A stretch of 64,000 bases of DNA from Sphingobacterium sp. GVS05A (GTDB taxonomy: Bacteria > Bacteroidota > Bacteroidia > Sphingobacteriales > Sphingobacteriaceae). Position 1 is the stretch's first letter; the number at the start of each line of letters is the position of its first letter. The stretch is from NCBI RefSeq assembly GCF_019969845.1, contig NZ_JAHXYR010000013.1:62001-126000 (forward strand), given 5' to 3'. Under the pieces are notes generated by a model. The model saw nothing but the letters and a program-made list of their open reading frames with translations, made no database searches and was not told where the DNA came from. Below are positions 1 through 8,901 of the stretch, one piece after another. Position numbers and translations under genes: made by a program.

Positions 1-502
1 GTCGGAACCAGAGTACCTGAATTATCAGACAAACGTGAGTAAACGCGGAGATACCCATGTTGGATTATTGCTTGCCAATAACGAATTGCTTCCAGAACAT
101 GGGGTGGTTGAAACCATAGAGAGTGAATTTGACAGCGAAACTGGTAACATTGCCTTTAGGGCGAGATTTCCAAATCCCAATCGATTATTGAAACATGGTG
201 AAAGTGGTAAAGTCGTTATGAATTTTCCATTGAAGCAGGCATTGATTATCCCACAAAAGGCAACCTACGAGTTACAGGACCGGAAATATGTTTATGTCGT
301 GGATAAAGCGGGCAAGTTAAAAGCTCGTTATATCACAATTAGCAATTCTCTTCCTGATCTTTATGTGGTCAGCAGTGGACTTCAAAAAGATGATAAATTC
401 CTATTGGACGGTATACAGAAAGTGAAAGAGGATGAAAAGATCAACTACAGTTTCGTTCAGCCTAAAGATGCCATTTCTAATTTGAAGTTAAAAACAGAAT
501 AA
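1..502 (+). CDS. RND efflux periplasmic adaptor (MFP), 3' part
   Basis: This is the C-terminal part of a membrane-fusion protein that bridges an inner-membrane RND pump to an outer-membrane channel. The reading frame is open from the first bases of the window, so the start codon lies upstream; the GTG at position 35 is internal. The visible 167 codons cover the beta-barrel and membrane-proximal domains, with the typical stretches FRARFPNPNRLLKHGESGKV and LIIPQKATYELQDRKYVYVV. The pump gene follows after 22 nt, so the two are co-transcribed. Identity is secure from the motifs and the neighbours; substrate is unknown. Confidence 0.9.
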   Translation, partial: SEPEYLNYQTNVSKRGDTHVGLLLANNELLPEHGVVETIESEFDSETGNIAFRARFPNPNRLLKHGESGKVVMNFPLKQALIIPQKATYELQDRKYVYVVDKAGKLKARYITISNSLPDLYVVSSGLQKDDKFLLDGIQKVKEDEKINYSFVQPKDAISNLKLKTE

Positions 503-524
503 ATCTCCATACTCTTAATTTACT

Positions 525-3500
525 ATGTTTAGTCGTTTTATAAATAGACCTGTACTTTCGATTGTTATATCGCTGATCATTGTGTTTCTGGGGGTTCTTT
601 CGATGGTACAACTTCCAGTAACTCAATTTCCATCCATATCGCCACCTAAAGTAAACATTACAGCAGAATACCCGGGTGCAAATGGGGAACTCATGATAAA
701 ATCTGTTATCATTCCACTTGAGCGCGCCATCAATGGGGTGCCGGGAATGAAATATATGGCTTCAGATGCCGGTAACGATGGTGAAGCCAGCATACAGGTG
801 GTATTCAATCTAGGTACAGATCCAAATCAAGCTTCATTGAACGTGCAGAACCGCGTGGCTTCTGTTGTTAATAAGCTTCCACCTATCGTTGTACGCGAGG
901 GGGTGAAAATTACAAGGGAAGAATCCAATATGTTGATGTATATCAACCTATATAGCAAGGATAAAGACCTTGATGGAAACTTTATGTATAACTACGCCGA
1001 TATGAATATCGTTTCAGAATTGAGACGTGTAGACGGTGTTGGGGTCGCGAATATTCTTGGAACACGGGAATTGGCGATGCGGATCTGGTTAAAACCTGAT
1101 CGCATGACCGCCTATAAAATATCCGCTGAGGAGGTGATGAAAGCTTTGTCAGAGCAAAGTTTGGAAGCATCTCCGGGCAAGGCCGGTGAGTCTTCCGGGA
1201 TTACTTCACAGTCTTTTGAATATGTCCTGAAATATCCGGGGCGTTTCACAACAACTGAAGGCTATGGTAATATCGTATTACGAACAAATGCAAACGGTGA
1301 AATGTTGCGCTTGCGCGATGTTGCCGATATTAAATTTGGATCCGCCATGTATGATATTTATTCTACATTGAATGGGAAGCCCTCTGCCGCTATTGTCCTG
1401 AAACAATCCTATGGTAGCAATGCTTCTCAGGTAATTCAGGATGTTAAAAATAAAATGAAGGAACTAAAGTCTTCTTTTCCGAAAGGACTGGATTACGAAA
1501 TCAGTTATGATGTTTCTAAATTTTTGGATGCTTCAATGGAAAAGGTTATCCATACCTTAATTGAAGCCTTTATACTGGTGGCGATTGTTGTCTTTTTATT
1601 CCTTGGGGACTGGCGGTCTACCTTGATTCCAACCATTGCCGTACCGGTTTCTTTAGTGGGATCGTTCCTGTTTATGCAGTTTTTTGGTATCACAATCAAC
1701 CTGATCACACTGTTTGCCTTAGTATTGGCGATTGGTGTCGTTGTTGATGATGCCATTGTCGTCATCGAAGCCGTACACGCCAAGATGGAGGAACTGCATA
1801 TTTCAGCCTATAAGGCAACGAAGAAAGCGATGCATGAAATCAGTGGTGCCATTATCGCTATTACATTTCTGATGGCGGCCGTATTTATTCCTGTTGCGTT
1901 TATGTCAGGGCCTGTCGGTATTTTTTACCGCCAGTTCTCCATCACGATGGCGACATCTATTATCCTTTCCGGTGTAGTTGCATTGACGTTGACACCAGCG
2001 TTGTGTGCGATTATGCTTAAGAACAATCATGGAAAACCTCGTAAGAAATCCATCGTGGACAAATTTTTGGATGCGTTCAATAGATTGTTTGATAAGATGT
2101 CCAACAAATATGTTTTCTTACTGAAAGGTATCGTTGACAAGCGTCTCTTTACTTTTGTGGTATTGATCGGATTCTGTATTGGCGCTTACTTTTTAAATAA
2201 TTCCGTGCCAGCAGGCTTTATTCCAAACGAGGATCAGGGGATGATTTATGCCATTATCCAAACGCCACCGGGATCGACCTTAGAACGGACAAATCTGGCC
2301 GCTCAAACTTTGCAGAAGGAGGCGGAGGACATCGATGGAGTACAATCTGTTTCTTCATTGGCCGGTTACGAAATATTGACTGAGGGAACTGGTGCGAATA
2401 CCGGAACATGTCTGATCAATTTAAAAAGTTGGGAAGAGCGTAAGGAATCCTCGCAGGAAATTATCGAACAGCTGGAAAATGCAGCGAAGAATATCCCTGG
2501 CGCTTCCATCGAGTTTTTCCAGCCACCAGCAGTACCGGGATATGGTGCTGCAGGAGGATTTGAGTTGCGGCTTTTGGATAAAGCGGGCTCCGGTGACTAT
2601 AAGAAAATGGAGACCGTAAGTAGGGATTTTGTCCGTGAATTGAATAAACAACCGGAGTTGTCCTCAGTTTTTACATTTTACAGTGCGAGTTTTCCGCAGT
2701 ACATGCTCCATATCGACAATGATATGGCTCAATTAAAAGGGGTGACTATTGACAATGCACTGAATACCCTTTCTACGTTGGTGGGGAGTAACTACGAAAC
2801 CAATTTTATTAAGTATGACCGGCAATATAAGGTTATGGTACAGGCATTACCGCAGTATCGGGCTCTTCCTGAGGATATCTTGAAATTATATGTGAAAAAC
2901 GATAAGGATGAGATGGTGCCTTTTTCGGCTTTTATGCATATGGAAAAGGTATATGGACTTTCCGAGATCACGCGTCACAATATGTACATGGCTTCTGAAA
3001 TTTCAGGTTCTGCCGCTCCTGGATATAGTAGCGGTGAGGCTATTGAAGTGATCAATGCCGTCGCTGCGAAAACCTTACCACAGGGCTATGGTATTGATTG
3101 GGCTGGTATCTCCAAAGATCAGGTGGGGCGTGGTAATCAAGCCATCTATATCTTTTTGATCTGTTTAGGCTTTGTTTATCTTATTCTTTCAGCACAATAC
3201 GAAAGCTTTATCATGCCATTTGCGGTTCTGTTATCATTGCCAATTGGTATTTTTGGAGCCTTTTTCCTGCTCAAAGTTTTAGGGCTGGAAAACAACATCT
3301 ATGCACAGGTGGCTTTGGTCATGCTCATTGGGTTATTGGGTAAGAACGCGGTTTTAATTGTTGAGTTTGCCACACAACGACATGCGCAGGGACTTAGTAT
3401 CATCGAAGCAGCTTTGGAAGGAGCCAAGGTGAGGTTTAGACCAATCTTAATGACATCATTTGCGTTTATTGCAGGTTTGATTCCATTGGTAATGGCTTCT

Positions 3501-3689
3501 GGGCCAGGAGCGATCGGCAACCGGACCATTGGTACTGCAGCGGCAGGAGGGATGTTGTTTGGAACTGTCTTTGGTATCCTTGTCATCCCGGGGCTCTACT
3601 TTATTTTTGGAACAATCGCTTCCAAACGTAAGCTTATCAAACATGAAGATGAAAATCCATTAACTGAAGAAATCGATAACAATGGCTAG
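525..3689 (+). CDS. RND multidrug efflux permease, AcrB/HAE1 family
   Basis: Inner-membrane proton/drug antiporter of 1054 residues, the usual length for AcrB/MexB proteins. The N-terminus (MFSRFINRPVLSIVISLIIV) is the first membrane segment, followed by a periplasmic porter domain, a membrane block, a second porter domain and a second membrane block. The proton-relay pair of aspartates in TM4 is present (D408 and D409 in IGVVVDDAIVVIEA), as is LIGLLGKNAVLIVEFA in the second half. It lies between the adaptor and the outer-membrane component and overlaps the latter by 8 nt, which implies translational coupling. The family exports hydrophobic drugs, detergents or solvents; the particular substrate cannot be read here. 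Confidence 0.97.
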   Translation: MFSRFINRPVLSIVISLIIVFLGVLSMVQLPVTQFPSISPPKVNITAEYPGANGELMIKSVIIPLERAINGVPGMKYMASDAGNDGEASIQVVFNLGTDPNQASLNVQNRVASVVNKLPPIVVREGVKITREESNMLMYINLYSKDKDLDGNFMYNYADMNIVSELRRVDGVGVANILGTRELAMRIWLKPDRMTAYKISAEEVMKALSEQSLEASPGKAGESSGITSQSFEYVLKYPGRFTTTEGYGNIVLRTNANGEMLRLRDVADIKFGSAMYDIYSTLNGKPSAAIVLKQSYGSNASQVIQDVKNKMKELKSSFPKGLDYEISYDVSKFLDASMEKVIHTLIEAFILVAIVVFLFLGDWRSTLIPTIAVPVSLVGSFLFMQFFGITINLITLFALVLAIGVVVDDAIVVIEAVHAKMEELHISAYKATKKAMHEISGAIIAITFLMAAVFIPVAFMSGPVGIFYRQFSITMATSIILSGVVALTLTPALCAIMLKNNHGKPRKKSIVDKFLDAFNRLFDKMSNKYVFLLKGIVDKRLFTFVVLIGFCIGAYFLNNSVPAGFIPNEDQGMIYAIIQTPPGSTLERTNLAAQTLQKEAEDIDGVQSVSSLAGYEILTEGTGANTGTCLINLKSWEERKESSQEIIEQLENAAKNIPGASIEFFQPPAVPGYGAAGGFELRLLDKAGSGDYKKMETVSRDFVRELNKQPELSSVFTFYSASFPQYMLHIDNDMAQLKGVTIDNALNTLSTLVGSNYETNFIKYDRQYKVMVQALPQYRALPEDILKLYVKNDKDEMVPFSAFMHMEKVYGLSEITRHNMYMASEISGSAAPGYSSGEAIEVINAVAAKTLPQGYGIDWAGISKDQVGRGNQAIYIFLICLGFVYLILSAQYESFIMPFAVLLSLPIGIFGAFFLLKVLGLENNIYAQVALVMLIGLLGKNAVLIVEFATQRHAQGLSIIEAALEGAKVRFRPILMTSFAFIAGLIPLVMASGPGAIGNRTIGTAAAGGMLFGTVFGILVIPGLYFIFGTIASKRKLIKHEDENPLTEEIDNNG

Positions 3690-5121
3690 TCAAACAAATA
3701 AATATTGGGTAGTAGGGGTTTTGCTGTCCGCAGCAATGACAGGCTGTAAGGTTCCTAAAGCGACTCAGATTCAGGAAAACAAGCAAGTGCCACAGCAATT
3801 TGCTGAAGCACTTGCAGAGGACACAACGAATTCGGCCAATATGAAGTGGCGTGATTTTTTTAGTGATCCTAATTTAGTTGCTTTAATTGATACGGCATTA
3901 AAAAATAATCAGGAGCTGAATGTAACCTTGCAAGAATTGGCTATAGCCAAGAATGATATCTTACTGCGAAAAGGTGCATTGAAACCGAGTGTGGGTTTAC
4001 GTGCCGGTGGCGGTGTGGAGAAGGTCGGACGCTATACAAGCCAGGGAGCTGGGGATGCCAGTACGGAGATCGCACCAGGGAAGGAAATGCCCGATCCACT
4101 GGGTGATCTAAAGATAGGTGCCTATGCAAGCTGGGAAATCGACGTCTGGAAAAAACTAAAAGATTCTGAACAGGCGGCATTGAACAGGTATCTTGCTACG
4201 GTGGAAGGTAAAAACTTTGTTCTGAGCAGTCTTATCGCTGAGGTTGCGCGATCTTACTATGAATTGTTGGCCTTGGATAACCAGCTAACGATTATCAAAC
4301 AGAATATCGAGTTGCAGGACAATGCGCTGGAGGTCATAAAATTACAAAAGCAGGCGGCGCGTGTGACAGAACTTGCTGTTCAAAAATTCCAGGCAGAAGT
4401 ATTAAAAACCAAAGGAATGGAATTTGAGACACGCCAGCAGATTAAGGAAACTGAAAACCGAATTAATTTCCTTTTAGGACGTTTTCCTCAGGAAATCAAA
4501 CGTGATAAAAGTAGCTTCGTGGATATGGTACCTGCGAAAGTACAAACGGGGATACCGAGTCAACTCCTGAGCAATAGACCTGATATCCGTGAGGCTGAAT
4601 ATGAGCTTGCTGCTGCAAAATTGGATGTACAGATTGCGCGGAAGGAATTCTATCCTTCCTTGGAAATATCGGCTGCGCTGGGCCTGCAAGCTTTTAAGCC
4701 ATCCTATTTGTTTAAAATGCCCGAATCGATGTTGTACAACATAATAGGAGAATTGGCAGCTCCGCTATTAAACAAAAATGGATTGAAAGCGGAATTCAAT
4801 ACCGCCAATTCGAAGCAGATACAGGCGGTTTATAACTATGAGAAAGCAATTTTAAATGCCTATTTGGAAGTGTCTACTCAGCTGTCTAATATCGAAAACC
4901 TTGGCAAGAGTTATGATTTCAAAACCAAGGAAGTTGAAGTGCTCAATAATTCTGTGACGGTATCAGACGATCTGTTTAAGTCGGCACGTGCTGATTATAT
5001 GGAAGTGCTGATGACACAGCGCGATGTATTGGATTCAAAACTTGAATTGATAGAAACTAAGAAGCAACAGCTTAATGCGGTTGTTAATATTTACAAAGAT
5101 TTGGGAGGAGGCTGGAAATAA
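3682..5121 (+). CDS. TolC-like outer-membrane efflux lipoprotein (NodT type)
   Basis: Outer-membrane channel of the tripartite pump, 479 residues. A lipoprotein signal ends in the lipobox MTGC with the acylated Cys at residue 22. The rest is two repeats of the long alpha-helical OEP domain, with typical sequence such as LDVQIARKEFYPSLEISAALG in the second repeat and a conserved QRDVLDSKLELIETKKQQLNAV-type helix near the end. Its ATG overlaps the pump stop codon by 8 nt. It is the last gene of the operon and is followed by a strong terminator. Family assignment is firm. Confidence 0.95.
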   Translation: MASQTNKYWVVGVLLSAAMTGCKVPKATQIQENKQVPQQFAEALAEDTTNSANMKWRDFFSDPNLVALIDTALKNNQELNVTLQELAIAKNDILLRKGALKPSVGLRAGGGVEKVGRYTSQGAGDASTEIAPGKEMPDPLGDLKIGAYASWEIDVWKKLKDSEQAALNRYLATVEGKNFVLSSLIAEVARSYYELLALDNQLTIIKQNIELQDNALEVIKLQKQAARVTELAVQKFQAEVLKTKGMEFETRQQIKETENRINFLLGRFPQEIKRDKSSFVDMVPAKVQTGIPSQLLSNRPDIREAEYELAAAKLDVQIARKEFYPSLEISAALGLQAFKPSYLFKMPESMLYNIIGELAAPLLNKNGLKAEFNTANSKQIQAVYNYEKAILNAYLEVSTQLSNIENLGKSYDFKTKEVEVLNNSVTVSDDLFKSARADYMEVLMTQRDVLDSKLELIETKKQQLNAVVNIYKDLGGGWK

Positions 5122-5136
5122 GTTGTTTGTTTGAAC

Positions 5137-5165
5137 GGACCCTGCTAGGCGGGGTCCTCTTTTTT
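5137..5165 (+). terminator. Rho-independent terminator of the RND operon
   Basis: A GGACCC / GGGTCC stem (5137-5142 and 5152-5157) with a 9-nt loop is followed by a run of T residues to 5165. It starts 16 nt after the stop of the TolC-like gene. Confidence 0.85.
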
Positions 5166-5272
5166 AGTATCAATGCGATGTAAATCGACAGGCTCTGCTT
5201 AAATTATTTCTTGTGAAAATCGAATTAATGCTTATTTTTAATGTATATTAATACATCTTATTTAACTGTTTT

Positions 5273-5959
5273 ATGGAATCACAAGAGTATTTACTTGTTA
5301 ACGATGAGACTGAAAGGGGCGTTTTTTACAAAAAAACTTATCTTCATGTTGCCCTTTCTATTTTAGCATTTATCGTTTTAGAAACCCTATTGATAAAATT
5401 AGTTCCTTATGATTTTATTGTATGGATGGTCAGTGGGAAGTTTATTTGGTTGTTTCTTCTCGGATGTTTCTGGTTGGGAGCTTCATTGTCTTCTCGATGG
5501 ACATTAGCGCAGAGCCGTCAGACCCAGTATCTTGGACTGGCATTTTACATTGTATTGGAAGCTATTATTTTCCTGCCAATGATTTTTATTGCTACTTCGA
5601 TGACTGATGGTGCGGGCTTGCTTTACCAGGCAAGTATAATGACGCTGGCCTTGTTTACAGCACTTACAGCCGTTGCTTTTATGTCAAACAAGGATTTCTC
5701 TTTTCTGAAAAACATCCTTGTTATTGGTGGCTTCCTGGCATTGGGCGCCATTGTCGCGGGCGCATTATTTGGATTTCAATTGGGACTTTGGTTTTCCATC
5801 ATCATGGTGTTGATTGCTTCAGGAAGCATTTTGTACCAAACACAAAATCTGAAATATAATTATGGCAATGAACAATACGTAGGAGCGGCATTACAGCTAT
5901 TTTCCTCTATCATGTTGCTGTTTTGGTATATTTTACGTATTTTGATGAGTCGTCGTTAA
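5273..5959 (+). CDS. Bax inhibitor-1/YccA family membrane protein
   Basis: Integral membrane protein of 228 residues with about seven hydrophobic segments after a short hydrophilic N-terminus. The pattern of the segments (GLAFYIVLEAIIFLPMIFIA, then TLALFTALTAVAFMS, and a final SIMLLFWYILRILM) is that of the BI-1/TMBIM family. Members are thought to act as pH-sensitive calcium leak channels or protease-associated proteins; the role in this organism is not known. The gene stands alone between two terminators. The ATG is chosen because it is the first in frame and gives the usual family length. Confidence 0.85.
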   Translation: MESQEYLLVNDETERGVFYKKTYLHVALSILAFIVLETLLIKLVPYDFIVWMVSGKFIWLFLLGCFWLGASLSSRWTLAQSRQTQYLGLAFYIVLEAIIFLPMIFIATSMTDGAGLLYQASIMTLALFTALTAVAFMSNKDFSFLKNILVIGGFLALGAIVAGALFGFQLGLWFSIIMVLIASGSILYQTQNLKYNYGNEQYVGAALQLFSSIMLLFWYILRILMSRR

Positions 5960-5980
5960 TTCGATTCATCTTTTGAAGAG

Positions 5981-6025
5981 AAGGTATTTAAAGATCATTT
6001 GATTATGCTTTAAATACCTTTTTTT
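5981..6025 (+). terminator. Strong terminator after the Bax inhibitor-1 gene
   Basis: A perfect 13-bp stem AAGGTATTTAAAG / CTTTAAATACCTT (5981-5993 and 6008-6020) is followed by TTTTT. It lies between convergent genes. The opposite side has no clear T run, so it acts mainly on plus-strand transcripts. Confidence 0.88.
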
Positions 6026-6038
6026 ATGATGTATGAAG

Positions 6039-6551
6039 CTATTTCAAGACATCTTTTAAGTTTTTGAGCCCCTGATCAAAATCCTTATTCATATTCATAA
6101 ATAGGCTCATTAGATTCCAAGGATAAGGTGATTTGCCGGTAATGCCCCAAGTTACCGCTGTCTGATTGGGCGATATTTCCTTCAACGTAAAATATCCTTT
6201 TGACGGTTCGCCGAATCCAAAATCAAGTGATGTTTCGATCGTCTCTCCATCTACGATGCGCGTAATGGTTTGTGAACCTTTTCCAACTTTCTCGCCATCC
6301 CAGCTGTATTTAAATCCAACCTGACCATCGGTGCCCTGTTCGGATTTCTTCATTTGTGGGTCGGAAAGTTGCCAAACCCCAAAGTGATCTTGATTTCGAA
6401 GCATTTTCACATAGTTAAAAACCTCCTGTTTGGGTTTGTCAATGGTAATCTCACTTTTTGCATCGAAATCTTTAGGAACAAAAAGAGCCACAATTAAGGG
6501 AATGGCAATGAGAATAACCAAAACAATTAAAATTTTTTTAACGATTTTCAT
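6039..6551 (-). CDS. SRPBCC/polyketide cyclase-like protein with membrane anchor
   Basis: A protein of 170 residues with one N-terminal hydrophobic helix (IVKKILIVLVILIAIPLIVALF) followed by a START/SRPBCC-type domain. The helix-grip opening is typical: ITIDKPKQEVFNYVKMLRN, then SWDGEKVGKGSQTIT, and a C-terminal amphipathic helix ending NLKDVLK. SRPBCC proteins bind small hydrophobic ligands; the ligand here is unknown. The anchor suggests that the domain sits at the inner membrane or is exported. It is convergent with the Bax inhibitor-1 gene. Confidence 0.82.
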   Translation of the reverse strand: MKIVKKILIVLVILIAIPLIVALFVPKDFDAKSEITIDKPKQEVFNYVKMLRNQDHFGVWQLSDPQMKKSEQGTDGQVGFKYSWDGEKVGKGSQTITRIVDGETIETSLDFGFGEPSKGYFTLKEISPNQTAVTWGITGKSPYPWNLMSLFMNMNKDFDQGLKNLKDVLK

Positions 6552-6764
6552 TTTTCTGAGTTTAATTGGTTTAATAAACTTTTTTCGGATTAAAGATAGC
6601 TGATTAATGTGATTTGTGGGATGGTAGATTTAAGATTTTATCGACTAATTATTTTAAACGAAAACGGGGCCGTTCGCGTTAGACTGACCCCATTTTTATA
6701 GATTCTTTTACATCCTGTCGGGGGCGATTGAATTCGCATCCTAGCGGGTATGTCCGTGGTTTAC

Positions 6765-7205
6765 CTACTTTAATAATTCCAAATGTGTGCTTATACCAAT
6801 TCTATTCCATGAATTGATTGTGATAATAGCGATAATGATCTGTGCAAGTTGTTTTTCGTTAAATAATTTCTTCGCTTTTTGATAAGTTTCCTCCGTCAGG
6901 CCCTGTTGATGAATTAGGGTAATCTCCTCAGTCATCTCTAATAAAACCTGTTCTTCGGCAGTAAATAATTCGGTCTCACGCCAGGCGTTCAGCAAGAATA
7001 TACGCTGAGGAGTTTCACCATACTTTAATGCATCTTTGGTGTGCATGTCAAGGCAAAAAGCACATCCATTAATTTGGGATGCTCTTATTTTAATAAGCTC
7101 TTTCTGGATAGGGGTAAGAAAGATATTAGCGAGGTAGGTTTCTAAACCCATCATCGCTTTATAAGCTGTTGCATCTACTTTTGCAATATTTAATCGTGCT
7201 GTCAT
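6765..7205 (-). CDS. Carboxymuconolactone decarboxylase/AhpD-like protein
   Basis: A 146-residue all-alpha protein of the CMD/AhpD family. The redox motif is seen as C48-A-F-C51 with the downstream His55 (NGCAFCLDMHTKDA), the signature of alkylhydroperoxidase-like members that take part in peroxide or organic-radical defence. The surrounding TPIQKELIKIRASQ and the helix before FTAEEQVLLEMTEEIT fit the family. It is a single-domain protein of usual length. Substrate and reductant partner are not deducible. Confidence 0.88.
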   Translation of the reverse strand: MTARLNIAKVDATAYKAMMGLETYLANIFLTPIQKELIKIRASQINGCAFCLDMHTKDALKYGETPQRIFLLNAWRETELFTAEEQVLLEMTEEITLIHQQGLTEETYQKAKKLFNEKQLAQIIIAIITINSWNRIGISTHLELLK

Positions 7206-7333
7206 TGTTTTATATTTTGATACTACAAAGTTGCAGGAAAGATTGAATAATAAACTTAAACTGGTTTAAGAAAGCACATGTCAAATTAAAATCTGTTAAA
7301 TTTAACCAACGTATATATTTACGGACGAACTTC

Positions 7334-7699
7334 TTATTCTGAAATAATCAGGTAATAATTGTCAGGATCCCGGAGGATAAACTGATTTCTTAATGAATTT
7401 TCATTGTAGTGAATTTCTTTTTCGAACATGGCATCGAGTTTGGTCGCATTTTCAAATACTTCCTGGAGATTATCTACCCGAAAGAATAGGATTAGACCAT
7501 TTCCGGCATTTTTGGGTTGGAGCATGGTCGGATGTGCGTGTTCACCCCATTTGTGAAGGCATAAAATTACATTGTTTTCAACTGTTAGAATTTCAAAAGT
7601 CTCGCCACCATGTTCGCTGGTACAACCTAGCAAATCCTGGTAAAAGGTTGAGCTTTTAGAAACACTTTCTACAGCGATTATTGTTTCTGTTTTCACCAT
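7334..7699 (-). CDS. VOC-family (glyoxalase/bleomycin resistance-like) protein
   Basis: A 121-residue protein with the paired beta-alpha-beta-beta-beta fold of the vicinal-oxygen-chelate superfamily. The opening ESVSKSSTFYQDLLGCTSEH and the ending LRDPDNYYLIISE are characteristic. The two halves are short, so it is likely to act as a dimer. Metal ligands are not clear by eye, and the protein could be a binding protein rather than an enzyme. It lies on the minus strand between the AhpD-like gene and the glutaminase gene. Confidence 0.82.
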   Translation of the reverse strand: MVKTETIIAVESVSKSSTFYQDLLGCTSEHGGETFEILTVENNVILCLHKWGEHAHPTMLQPKNAGNGLILFFRVDNLQEVFENATKLDAMFEKEIHYNENSLRNQFILRDPDNYYLIISE

Positions 7700-7821
7700 T
7701 GGTTTATTTTTTGGTATTTTAATTTATTCCTAGGCCTGCATATAGCTATGCAGACTTAGGAATTAACAAGCAAAACAGGGATTCGGTTTTGCAAACGATT
7801 TAATTTAAGAGATTTGCTCTG

Positions 7822-8853
7822 TTAATCAAATAGGCTCAGATGTTTGGCCGTCACCAGATCTAGGATCATATGATAACCTGCAAGTGAGTTGCCGTGTTGG
7901 TCTAAAGCCGGACTGAAAGCGCCTATTCCCATATTACGGGGGACACTGACAGCGATTCCTCCGCCCACACCGGATTTACTCGGTAGCCCAACCGTACGGG
8001 CATATTCACCACTGAATTCGTACATGCCGGCAATCAGCATTTGTGACTGAATAAGCTGTGACAGATTAGGATCTTGAAATTGTTTGTTTCCATCATAACG
8101 GATACAGTGATTGGCAAAAAAATAACCTATTTTGGCAAGATCTTCCACTGTGATTTCGATGGAACATTGTTTAAAGTAATTATTGAGCTTTTCTTCCCCT
8201 TCACCATCAATTAACCCATTATTTCGCATAATGTAGAACATACCGCGATTCCTATGACCAGTTTCTCTTTCTGAGTTATATACCGCATGGCTATAATCTA
8301 TCTGTTCATTGTTTGTAATGAAACGTATCATCTTAAGGATTTTAGCAAAGGGTTCGTCAGCATTCCCTTTAATAAGAGCTGTGGTCAATATAGCACCTGC
8401 ATTCATCATGGGATTAAGCGGTTTACCCATTGTTTCTAAATTGCCAAAGTGATTGAAAGGTTTGTCGGTTCCAAAATATCCCATTTTCTCAAAAACAGCT
8501 TTTTCACCATTCTCCTGTACTGCAATCATCAGCGAAATTATTTTTGATATACTTTGGATCGTAAATTTTTGATGTATATCTCCTGCACTTACCAGAGTAC
8601 CATCGTTATTTACAACAGATAGTGCAATGGATTGTGCATTTGCTTTGCCCAGTTCCGGAATGTAATCTGCTACTTTTCCCATTTTAAAGCGCTGACTATT
8701 CTTTTCAAGAATGCTATTTAATGTTGCTTGATCTATCTTTTTTGCATCCTTTACCGTTGCGGTGCTTGTCGTCTGCTGCGCCTGGCACACATCTATTCGC
8801 CCTGTATAGCTTAGGACAAGTAAAGCTGTTATCAAACCAAAAGTTCTATTCAT
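7822..8853 (-). CDS. glsA: Glutaminase, exported
   Basis: L-glutaminase of the GlsA/YbaS family (glutamine + water to glutamate + ammonia), 343 residues. An N-terminal signal peptide (about residues 1-26, ending DVCQA) is unusual compared with the cytoplasmic E. coli enzymes and points to a periplasmic enzyme. The serine beta-lactamase-like active-site motif is S101-I-S-K104, and the family blocks PLNPMMNAGAI and SKSGVGGGIAVSVPRNMGIGAFSPALD are intact. It lies directly downstream of the GH10-like gene on the same strand (48 nt). A periplasmic enzyme would supply nitrogen from extracellular glutamine. Confidence 0.93.
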   Translation of the reverse strand: MNRTFGLITALLVLSYTGRIDVCQAQQTTSTATVKDAKKIDQATLNSILEKNSQRFKMGKVADYIPELGKANAQSIALSVVNNDGTLVSAGDIHQKFTIQSISKIISLMIAVQENGEKAVFEKMGYFGTDKPFNHFGNLETMGKPLNPMMNAGAILTTALIKGNADEPFAKILKMIRFITNNEQIDYSHAVYNSERETGHRNRGMFYIMRNNGLIDGEGEEKLNNYFKQCSIEITVEDLAKIGYFFANHCIRYDGNKQFQDPNLSQLIQSQMLIAGMYEFSGEYARTVGLPSKSGVGGGIAVSVPRNMGIGAFSPALDQHGNSLAGYHMILDLVTAKHLSLFD

Positions 8854-8901
8854 GTCTTCAATCTATTTATGAAAGTCCAAAGATAGGAAAGTATCGATAC
8901 T

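Noticed and set aside
1505..1783. Minus-strand ORF of 92 codons inside the RND pump gene
   Set aside because: It is an antiparallel shadow of the strongly coding pump gene; composition (Thr/Ile/Ser-rich) is not protein-like.
6664..6702. Possible terminator GGGGCC...CCCC before T-rich sequence
   Set aside because: Only four good pairs with mismatches beyond; too weak to call.
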